Source: JAJDAT01 sp964570665
GTDB lineage: Bacteria; Nitrospinota; Nitrospinia; Nitrospinales; JAJDAT01
Length of the DNA: 64,000 bases
Assembly: GCA_964570665.1 (NCBI GenBank)
Contig: CAZMZH010000001.1
Span: forward strand, 248,001-312,000
Reading direction: 5' to 3'
The position numbers and the translations under genes are program-made. Positions within the stretch are counted from its first letter, which is position 1. Each line of letters opens with the position of its first letter. The notes beneath the pieces were generated by a model, which saw only the letters and a program-made list of their open reading frames with translations, did not search any database and was not told where the DNA came from. Positions 1 through 6,817 of the stretch are shown here, piece after piece.

Positions 1-43
1 TTGCTAAAAGACCCAAGGTCGCCAATCGCATTACATTTTTCAT
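1..43 (-). CDS. 5' end of a truncated minus-strand gene (probable exported protein)
   Basis: Reading the minus strand from 43, an ATG opens MKNVMRLATLGLLA and runs off the window edge. A purine-rich AAGGTAGG sits six bases upstream of the ATG and is a good ribosome binding site. The basic start followed by a hydrophobic run looks like the beginning of a signal peptide. Only 14 codons are visible, so no function can be given. Confidence 0.5.
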   Translation of the reverse strand, partial: MKNVMRLATLGLLA

Positions 44-339
44 ATTTCCTACCTTAAAGAAAAAGTGATTTTCAATTCGTTCTTTTTGTTCTATTGTAAC
101 AAGATCTAACTGATTGAGAAATATAATTAAAGGGGTTTATAATTAAGGATAAAAGGAGTTTATTTTATTAAATCGAGGCGAGATCCCTCGACAAGCTCGG
201 GATGACATGTCGTGGGGATAGGTTAAACTGAGCAAACTTTATTTTTCTTCTATTAAACAGTTCCCTAATCAATGCACAAAGCATGTCGTCCGCTCTGTGT
301 GAATGCCCCTACTATACAAAACACACTATTTGAATTTAT
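44..339. other. Intergenic region with one dispersed palindromic repeat
   Basis: No convincing gene is seen. At about 173-217 there is one member of the dispersed repeat family with the core GAGATCCCTCGACAAGCTCG followed by GGATGAC, which recurs many times between 11 and 30 kb. The rest is AT-rich and would hold the divergent promoters of the truncated gene to the left and the DnaJ-like gene to the right. Confidence 0.5.
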
Positions 340-1275
340 ATGGTCGCAAAAAATTATTATAAGGTCCTTGGCGTTAAAGGTAACTTTACCGAAGACGAAC
401 TCAAGAAAAAATACCGGGATCTGGCGAAGAAATACCACCCCGACGCCAACAAAGGAAGTAAAAAAGCGGAAGAGTATTTTAAGGTCGTCAGTCTTGCGTA
501 CGAAACCTTAAAAGACAAGAAAAAGCGCAGAGACTACGATTTAAAACAAAACTACGCCTCCCGAGCGGAACGAACCCGTCCCGGAGGCGGCAGTCCCAGA
601 GGCGGCAACCGATCCTCATCGAAGGACGGATTTAGAAACCCTTACGGGTTTCGCTCTTCGCAAGGGCAACGGCCCGAAGATCCTTTTACAAATCCATTTA
701 CGGAAGAGCAGGCATTCGACCCCGATATGCCGGTCCGCGGTTTGGACCTGCATTTCATGATAGACGTGCCATTTAGAACGGTCGTCTTAGGCGGTCAAAT
801 GAAATACTCTTATGAAAAATACGTCAATTGCGATAACTGCAGCGGCACAGGGTCCAGCGCGGGCGAGGAATGCTCTGTTTGCGACGGCAAACGCCAAGTG
901 GTGATCCAAACTTCAGCAGACGTTAAGATTCCTCCTGGGGTTGCAGATCAAAAACCTCTGCGTATGGAAGGTAAAGGGGGAGAAGGGAAAAACGGCGGTC
1001 CTCCAGGCGACTTAATTTTGAAAGTTCAAACCGAAAAGCATCCCACTTTCAAAAGAGATAAGGAAAATATTTACGCGGAAGTCAAAATCAACGCTAAATT
1101 GGCGCAAACGGGCGGAGAAATTGAAGTGGAAACGCTCGATTCGGTCAAAAAGATTTTTCTTGAAGAAGACACGTTAACTGGCGAAGAATATCGAATCCCG
1201 GGTTTGGGAGCCGCAGTGCAAAGGGGCAGGAAACGAGGCGATTTTATCGTTAAATTTTTGGTAGTGAACGACTAA
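340..1275 (+). CDS. DnaJ-family co-chaperone with a reduced zinc finger
   Basis: This is a cytoplasmic Hsp40-type co-chaperone expected to stimulate DnaK ATPase and deliver clients. Residues 1-70 form a J domain with the catalytic HPD at 33-35 (YHPDAN). A Gly/Ser/Arg-rich linker follows, then the DnaJ C-terminal substrate domains from about residue 130. The zinc region has only two Cys pairs (CDNCSGTG and CSVCDGK) where classical DnaJ has four CxxCxGxG repeats, so it can build one zinc site at most. At 311 residues it is shorter than DnaJ (about 370) and close to CbpA in size. The ATG at 340 gives the complete J domain, although no strong ribosome binding site precedes it. The next gene starts 3 bases after its stop. 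Confidence 0.9.
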   Translation: MVAKNYYKVLGVKGNFTEDELKKKYRDLAKKYHPDANKGSKKAEEYFKVVSLAYETLKDKKKRRDYDLKQNYASRAERTRPGGGSPRGGNRSSSKDGFRNPYGFRSSQGQRPEDPFTNPFTEEQAFDPDMPVRGLDLHFMIDVPFRTVVLGGQMKYSYEKYVNCDNCSGTGSSAGEECSVCDGKRQVVIQTSADVKIPPGVADQKPLRMEGKGGEGKNGGPPGDLILKVQTEKHPTFKRDKENIYAEVKINAKLAQTGGEIEVETLDSVKKIFLEEDTLTGEEYRIPGLGAAVQRGRKRGDFIVKFLVVND

Positions 1276-1278
1276 ACC

Positions 1279-1533
1279 ATGACAACCTTAATTGTCATCG
1301 GTCTTCTCATAGTTGGATTAACAGTTTGGCTTATCTTCCTACTTAAACCAAAACCTAAAAAACCAAAAAAGAAACCGACGGATCAAAAAAAGGAAGCAAA
1401 AAAAAAGGAGCCGCCAAGGGCTCCTGAAGATGTTGACCTTCAAAAAAAATTGGATGAGTTTGTGCTGATGAACCCGAAATACGCCACGGAACTGGTCCGG
1501 AGCTGGCTCAACGAAAAAAGAAAAAGGTATTAA
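1279..1533 (+). CDS. Small single-pass membrane protein with a FliF-like C-terminal tail
   Basis: An 84-residue protein. Residues 3-24 are a hydrophobic helix (LIVIGLLIVGLTVWLIFLL), followed by a stretch very rich in Lys and Pro (about 25-52) that should face the cytoplasm. The last 30 residues, with the core NPKYATELVRSWLNE, resemble the C-terminal tail of the flagellar MS-ring protein FliF, which binds FliG and has the pattern NP-x5-[VL]-[VI]-R-x-W-[ML]. No other flagellar gene is visible, so this similarity is suggestive only. It starts 3 bases after the DnaJ-like gene and is probably translated with it. Function unknown. Confidence 0.7.
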   Translation: MTTLIVIGLLIVGLTVWLIFLLKPKPKKPKKKPTDQKKEAKKKEPPRAPEDVDLQKKLDEFVLMNPKYATELVRSWLNEKRKRY

Positions 1534-2351
1534 CCTTTCTTCTTATTTGCGGCGTGAGCTTTAGCGTTTTTCAACATTTCGGCTCTTTCGGCATCGGTAA
1601 TACCGCCAGGTCTCTTATTTTTAAGAGGTCCTTTTTTACTGCCACCCGCTGGCGCCGCCACATTTGTAACTGCAGGAGCGCCTCCTTCGGTAGCTGTTGC
1701 CGTATCAGACGCCTCAGCTTGACCATCAGCAGGTTGATCTCCCCCGCTTGCTCCTGGTAGGTTTGTGGGATCGCCTTCTTTTCGAACCAGTCTAATGGAT
1801 GCCCAAATGTCTGCCGGCGGATATGGAGTATCAACGCCCGTTTTAAAATCGTAACGAATTATTTTTTCGTCGCTGCATTCGATTATCCAGGTATTCCCAA
1901 CACCGCCTCTTTCAAAAATCGGGTCGATGTAATAAACGCTTCCGTTCTTATCGATACATTCTTTTTCTTTATTGAAGATAGTGGCAGCTTCCGCTTTGGA
2001 AGGAACTCTCCAGCTATCATGACCGGCAAATTTTTCGGTATTAACTTGTTCGACATATTCTCTATGGCCATTCCATAAATAAAATTTATGGGTATCGATC
2101 CAAGCGTCCGTTTTTTTCCAGATCAAGCCTGAGTTCGGATCGGTAATGGTGCCATCGCCATTATCGACTAACGGCTCAGCCGGTTTTTTTGCGGGCTTCG
2201 CGGGAGCTTTTTTCGCGGCTGGTTTTGCAGCGGGCTTTTTGTCTCCTTCCGGAGCCTCAGCCTTAGCTGGTTTTTCGGCGGGAGCGGCGGCTGTAGCCTC
2301 GCCCTCTTTTTCGGTCTTAGTCTCTTTGTTTTCTTCCATAGTATCGGTCAA
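1530..2351 (-). CDS. DUF1566 (Lcl C-terminal-like) domain protein with an Ala/Lys/Pro-rich N-terminus
   Basis: The 273-residue product has a low-complexity N-terminal third (repeated Ala, Lys, Pro, Glu), then a DUF1566-type domain at about residues 60-170. That domain carries the family's typical phrases, such as GDGTITDPNSGLIWKK and a WRVPSKAE core. The C-terminal 90 residues are again disordered (Gly, Ala, Asp, Thr). DUF1566 domains occur in surface or adhesin-like proteins, but no biochemical role can be assigned and no signal peptide is seen. The longest frame starts with TTG at 2351; an ATG at 2339 (MEENKETK) is equally possible and neither has a strong ribosome binding site. Its stop overlaps the convergent small membrane-protein gene by 4 bases. 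Confidence 0.7.
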   Translation of the reverse strand: MTDTMEENKETKTEKEGEATAAAPAEKPAKAEAPEGDKKPAAKPAAKKAPAKPAKKPAEPLVDNGDGTITDPNSGLIWKKTDAWIDTHKFYLWNGHREYVEQVNTEKFAGHDSWRVPSKAEAATIFNKEKECIDKNGSVYYIDPIFERGGVGNTWIIECSDEKIIRYDFKTGVDTPYPPADIWASIRLVRKEGDPTNLPGASGGDQPADGQAEASDTATATEGGAPAVTNVAAPAGGSKKGPLKNKRPGGITDAERAEMLKNAKAHAANKKKG

Positions 2352-2360
2352 TTACAATTC

Positions 2361-2627
2361 TTATTTGTTTGGGAAAGCTGGAACATTAGTGAGTACATCG
2401 TCTAAAATTTTTCCAGACCCGCTTAATTCTTTTAACATCCCACACAGCTCTTGGTTGGAAAATCCTTCGAGACTTTTATTATAATGCTCTCTATAAGAAG
2501 CGGCATTCTTTTGAATCCACTCCAAGACAGCGGTCTCTTCAGGTTGAATTTCCTGCTGTTTTGCCAATAAATTGGTCTGGGAAACGCGGATTACTTCGTT
2601 AACCAAATCGTATTTAATCGGATCCAT
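2361..2627 (-). CDS. Small conserved-looking hypothetical protein
   Basis: An 88-residue soluble, mostly helical acidic protein starting MDPIKYDLV. The ATG at 2627 is preferred over an upstream in-frame start at 2651 because GAGG lies seven bases before it. No known domain is recognised. It sits 9 bases upstream of the DUF1566 gene on the same strand, so the two are probably co-transcribed. Confidence 0.65.
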   Translation of the reverse strand: MDPIKYDLVNEVIRVSQTNLLAKQQEIQPEETAVLEWIQKNAASYREHYNKSLEGFSNQELCGMLKELSGSGKILDDVLTNVPAFPNK

Positions 2628-2803
2628 TATTACCTCAGTGAATACGACCAAGTTGAGAAATCGCGTAAGAAAAAGGAAATGTATAACGATTTCTCATTCA
2701 TGTCAATTTATAAATTTTAGCGACTACGCCTAACTCTAGGCTACCCGAATAAAACGAAAAAACCCATTAAAATTCAACTAGATAAACACCTCTAATCAAA
2801 CTA

Positions 2804-3631
2804 TTAACTCGTTTTGCCTTTCGGGTCCAAAATGTCGCGCAACCCATCGCCTAATATATTAAAAGATAATATAGTAATAAATATAGCTAACGAAGGGAAA
2901 ACAATCAAATGTGGATAGAATTTTACCGCCATCCAACCTTCATTAGTCAATGTTCCCCAACTACTAAATGGGGGCGCAATTCCCAATCCCACAAAACTCA
3001 ATGTTGACTCGGACAAAATAGCGACTGGAATGCGAAAACTAAGAGTCACGATCAAAATTCCCCACAAATTAGGCAAAATTTCTCGAAACATGATTCGTAA
3101 ATGGTTGGCCCCCAGCGCTCGCGAGGCCTCTACAAATTGGCTTTCTTTTAACTTCAAGGTTTCTCCACGAACTAATCGGGCTGTAGTGACCCAACTGACG
3201 AGGGTAAGCGCAATAAAAATTCCCGTCAAACCTCGCCCCATTAAAACGGTAATCAAAATTATCAATAAAAGATCGGGTAACGAAAAAATAACGTCCACTA
3301 TCCGCATCATAACGCTATCTACTCTTCCGCCTAAATATCCTGAAATGGTTCCATAAATCACTCCAATTATTAATGCGGCGACCGTTGTAGAAATCCCTAC
3401 AAATAAAGAAATCCTGGCCCCATAAATTATTCGAGAAAGCAGGTCTCTACCCAATCGATCCGTTCCAAACCAATAGGGATGGCCGGGAGAAGCCAACGAA
3501 TGCATCGTATCTTGAAGGTCATAAGGAAACGGCGCTAACCAGGAAGCAAATACTGAAACAAGGATTATTCCAAGAATAAAACCTCCCGCCAACTTAGTCG
3601 AAAGCGATAATTTCGATAAAAATTTTCTCAT
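2804..3631 (-). CDS. oppC: Oligopeptide/dipeptide ABC transporter permease, OppC/DppC type
   Basis: An inner-membrane permease of 275 residues with about six transmembrane helices. It has the family's N-terminal cytoplasmic stretch and first helix, a FGTDRLGRDLLSR segment after helix 1 (diagnostic of OppC/DppC), and the EAA loop EASRALGANHLRIMFREILP that contacts the ATPase. It would pair with the OppB-like permease encoded just upstream on the same strand to import peptides. No substrate-binding protein or ATPase gene lies nearby, so those parts must be elsewhere. The exact substrate cannot be read from the sequence. Confidence 0.93.
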   Translation of the reverse strand: MRKFLSKLSLSTKLAGGFILGIILVSVFASWLAPFPYDLQDTMHSLASPGHPYWFGTDRLGRDLLSRIIYGARISLFVGISTTVAALIIGVIYGTISGYLGGRVDSVMMRIVDVIFSLPDLLLIILITVLMGRGLTGIFIALTLVSWVTTARLVRGETLKLKESQFVEASRALGANHLRIMFREILPNLWGILIVTLSFRIPVAILSESTLSFVGLGIAPPFSSWGTLTNEGWMAVKFYPHLIVFPSLAIFITILSFNILGDGLRDILDPKGKTS

Positions 3632-3705
3632 TACAGAATTTCAATAAAATACTTACTTAACCGCACAAAATAAATTAGATAATCTTTAATAATTCGATAT
3701 TCTTA

Positions 3706-3774
3706 CTTGCGGCAGCTCGCTAGCCCTTATTTCATAAGGGCTGCTCGTGGCCAAAAACAATTTTCAGAGGTTCC
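3706..3774. repeat. Dispersed hairpin repeat, copy 1
   Basis: Between oppB and oppC lies a strong stem-loop, AGCCCTTAT (3722-3730) / ATAAGGGCT (3734-3742) with loop TTC, flanked by TTGCGGCAGCTCGC on the left and GCTCGTGGCCAA on the right. A second copy with the same flanks but a changed loop is at 37660-37727. Sequence and compensating stem changes suggest the fold is kept. Confidence 0.75.
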
Positions 3775-3790
3775 TTTTTTCCTGGATCGC

Positions 3791-4705
3791 TTAAACGCTC
3801 ACTCTTGGATCTAACCACGCATAGGCCATATCGACTAAAATATTTGCGAATACGATCAAAACCGCATAAACCAGCGTGACTCCCATAATTAATGGATAAT
3901 CTCGATTGGTCACAGCCGTGATAAAAAAGCTACCCATACCTGGAATAGAAAAAATAAATTCAATGATGAAAGATCCAGTCACTACCCCTGCGGCAATGGG
4001 TCCCATCACAGAAAGAATAGGAGAAATCGCGTTTTTTAAGGCGTGTTTAAATAAAACCTGAATATCGCTCAATCCTTTCGCCCTTGCGGTGCGGATATAA
4101 TCCGCGCTTAGAACCTCAATAAACGTCGAACGCGTTAAACGAGCTATATATCCCGCATACCCAGCTCCTAAAGCCAATGCGGGCAAAATCACATGGCGCG
4201 GACTTTCCCACAAAGCGGGCGGTAACCAGTGTAAATGATGGGAAAATACTAAAACCAGCATACTACCCAGGACAAAACTAGGAAACGAGATCCCGGCGGT
4301 CGCGAAAATAATAACCCCTGTATCAATAAGGGAATTGGCTCGATAGGCGGATAAAATCCCCGCCGGAATTCCCACCCCTATAATTACTAAAAGAGCGCAA
4401 ATACCTAGGACAAAAGAAACCGGAAACGTTTCCAAAATAATATCCGAAACATCGCGGCCCACATATTTATAAGACGGCCCTAAATCGCCCTTTAGCAACC
4501 CGCCGATGTAATATAAATATTGACTCCAAATGGGTTTATCCAAATGATACTTTGCTTCAATGTTAGCCATAATTTCTGGCGGCAACTTTTTGTCCTTATC
4601 AAAAGGACCTCCTGGAGCCGCTTTCATCACCAGAAAAGTAATCGCGCTAACGGCGATCAGAACCGGGATTCCCTGTAAAATTCGCTTTATGGCAAAACGT
4701 ATCAT
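3791..4705 (-). CDS. oppB: Oligopeptide/dipeptide ABC transporter permease, OppB/DppB type
   Basis: A 304-residue inner-membrane permease with about six transmembrane helices. The N-terminal pattern (RFAIKRILQGIPVLIAVSAITFLVMKAAPG) and the PGGPF-YHLDKP region are typical of OppB. The EAA loop includes ADYIRTARAKGLSDIQVLFKH. It is the upstream member of a permease pair, with oppC 159 bases downstream; the gap holds a dispersed hairpin repeat that might adjust expression of the second gene. The start at 4705 gives the standard OppB N-terminus. Confidence 0.93.
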   Translation of the reverse strand: MIRFAIKRILQGIPVLIAVSAITFLVMKAAPGGPFDKDKKLPPEIMANIEAKYHLDKPIWSQYLYYIGGLLKGDLGPSYKYVGRDVSDIILETFPVSFVLGICALLVIIGVGIPAGILSAYRANSLIDTGVIIFATAGISFPSFVLGSMLVLVFSHHLHWLPPALWESPRHVILPALALGAGYAGYIARLTRSTFIEVLSADYIRTARAKGLSDIQVLFKHALKNAISPILSVMGPIAAGVVTGSFIIEFIFSIPGMGSFFITAVTNRDYPLIMGVTLVYAVLIVFANILVDMAYAWLDPRVSV

Positions 4706-4783
4706 AATGAGACTATTTTAACATAACAGGTAACGTTGATCTTAAAGAGTTCTATATATTAATCCGAAAGCCAAAAGCTCGAC

Positions 4784-4824
4784 GCTAAGATTCCGCAATA
4801 TCTATTTAATGGCGGAACCTTAGC
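4784..4824. other. Long imperfect stem-loop between oppB and ubiD
   Basis: GCTAAG-A-TTCCGC (4784-4796) pairs with GCGGAA-C-CTTAGC (4812-4824): 12 pairs with one A/C mismatch around a 15-base loop. It sits in the divergent spacer between oppB (minus) and the UbiD gene (plus). No T-run follows, so it is not a classical terminator. A transcript-level role or a protein-binding site is possible. Confidence 0.5.
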
Positions 4825-4952
4825 TTCAGTATGTCAGGTATTTAACCAGACCTGTTGAAAATAAGACTCGTAATAAATCTAATATTCAATCGACCAAAAG
4901 AAATAATCCTGTATACTTTTCTATTTGCCTCGTTTAGGAACCCTGCTAGCTC

Positions 4953-6779
4953 ATGTCTTATTTCTCTTTAAAAGAATTTGTTCGCAAAATAGAAAATGAA
5001 GGCGAATTAGTCCGTATCAAAGAACCTGTCTCGCCCGTTCTTGAAATCCCAGAAATCACAGATAGAGTTTCAAAAAGTCCCAACGGCGGTAAAGCGTTAT
5101 TGTTTGAAAACGTCGAGGGTAGCGACATTCCCGTTCTAATAAACGCTTTCGGAAGCTATAAGCGGATGCAACTGGCTCTGGAAGTAAACGATTTAGACGA
5201 CATCGCCAAAGAAATTGAGAGGTTCGTTAAGGTTACTCCGCCAACGGGGATGATCGATAAAATAAAAATGTTGCCAATGCTTCTAGAAGCTTCTCAGTTT
5301 CCGCCGCGCATGACCAGCTCTGCCCCTTGTCAGGACGTGGTATTAACCGGCGACGCGGTGGATTTGTCAAAACTTCCTATACTCCAATGCTGGCCAAACG
5401 ACGCCGGTCGCTTCATCACATTTCCCATGGTTATTAATCGAGACGCAGACGGAAAAATTCGCAACGTCGGGTTATACCGGATGCAGGTCTTTGACAACAA
5501 AACGACGGCAATGCACTGGCACATCCATAAAGATGGCGCGCATTTTTTTCACGAATTTAAAAAAAGAAATCAAAAAATGGAAGTGGCGGTCGCTATAGGC
5601 TCGGACCCAGCTTCCTGCTACTCAGCTTCGGCTCCGTTACCCTATGGAATCGACGAATTCCTTTTATCCGGCTTTCTTAGAAAATCGCCGGTTCCTTTAG
5701 TCAAATGCAAAACGGTTGATTTAGAAGTTCCCGCTTCCGCCGAAATTATCCTTGAAGGAATCATCGATCCTAATGAAAAAAGGGTGGAAGGTCCTTTTGG
5801 AGACCATACCGGTTACTATTCGCAAGACGGCGAATATCCAATTTTTAGGGTAACGGCGATCACCCATCGTAGGGACCCTATTTATTTGACGACTATTGTG
5901 GGTATTCCTCCGCAAGAGGATTTTTATCTTGGCAAAGCGACCGAACGGATTTTTCTACCTCTCATGCGATTGCATTTACCCGAAATTGTCGACATGGATA
6001 TGCCATTGGAAGGCGTTTTCCATAACTGCGTCATCGTTTCCATCGACAAACGCTATCCCATGCAAGCGAGAAGATTGATGAGCGCTCTCTGGAGCATGGG
6101 ACAAATGAGCTTTGTTAAAACCATCATAGTGATAGACGCAACAGTCGACGCCAGCGACTACGAAACCGTTTTGGATTTATTATTGAAACGTTTTTTTCAA
6201 AAAAATAATTTATTTTTTACCGAAGGGATTTTGGACGTGTTGAACCACTCTTCCGACCAAGCTCTTTATGGTTCAAAAGTCGGATTTGACGCTACCGATA
6301 AAGTTGAAGGGGAACTGGGTTTTGGAGACGAACCTGCCGCCGATATTTTAGAAACAATTTCTTTCGATCCCGCATTGGCCCAAAAAAAGTTTCAACAAAT
6401 AAATCGTTTTTTACTCGTGCGTCGGAAAAACGGAATCGCAATATTACTCGCCGCTCTGAATAAAACAAAACCGGGACAATCCGCCGATTTCATCAAATCA
6501 TTTTTTGAACATGATGATTACCAGAACATAAACTTCCTCATTGTTTTGGAAGGACATGTCGATTTAGACGATACCTCCCGCGTTCTTTGGAAATTCTTTG
6601 CAAATTTAGATCCGCAAAGAGATTTCCATTTTTTTGGAAACCGAGTGGGCATCGACGTAACTCAAAAATATCCCGAAGAAGGATATACCCAGGATTGGCC
6701 TGAAGAAATCGAAATGTCTTCAGAAATTAAACAACGAGTCGACGAAAAATGGAACAAGCTTTTCCCATCTACTACCTGA
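4953..6779 (+). CDS. ubiD: UbiD-family decarboxylase
   Basis: A 608-residue prenylated-FMN-dependent UbiD-family decarboxylase, expected in the cytoplasm. Family hallmarks seen are the N-terminal SLKEFVRKIENEGELVRI segment, the EGPFGDHTGYYS block (about residues 279-290, bearing the active-site Glu region) and THRRDPIY just after it. It is longer than E. coli UbiD (about 490), matching the long form annotated in menaquinone or ubiquinone biosynthesis in deep-branching bacteria. A UbiA-type prenyltransferase is at 37.7-38.6 kb, so quinone synthesis is the likely pathway, but UbiD enzymes also act on other aromatic acids. It is followed 38 bases later by uvrA. Confidence 0.9.
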   Translation: MSYFSLKEFVRKIENEGELVRIKEPVSPVLEIPEITDRVSKSPNGGKALLFENVEGSDIPVLINAFGSYKRMQLALEVNDLDDIAKEIERFVKVTPPTGMIDKIKMLPMLLEASQFPPRMTSSAPCQDVVLTGDAVDLSKLPILQCWPNDAGRFITFPMVINRDADGKIRNVGLYRMQVFDNKTTAMHWHIHKDGAHFFHEFKKRNQKMEVAVAIGSDPASCYSASAPLPYGIDEFLLSGFLRKSPVPLVKCKTVDLEVPASAEIILEGIIDPNEKRVEGPFGDHTGYYSQDGEYPIFRVTAITHRRDPIYLTTIVGIPPQEDFYLGKATERIFLPLMRLHLPEIVDMDMPLEGVFHNCVIVSIDKRYPMQARRLMSALWSMGQMSFVKTIIVIDATVDASDYETVLDLLLKRFFQKNNLFFTEGILDVLNHSSDQALYGSKVGFDATDKVEGELGFGDEPAADILETISFDPALAQKKFQQINRFLLVRRKNGIAILLAALNKTKPGQSADFIKSFFEHDDYQNINFLIVLEGHVDLDDTSRVLWKFFANLDPQRDFHFFGNRVGIDVTQKYPEEGYTQDWPEEIEMSSEIKQRVDEKWNKLFPSTT

Positions 6780-6817
6780 ACTCAATTCTAATATTCTAAT
6801 TCACCTTACTCTACTAG

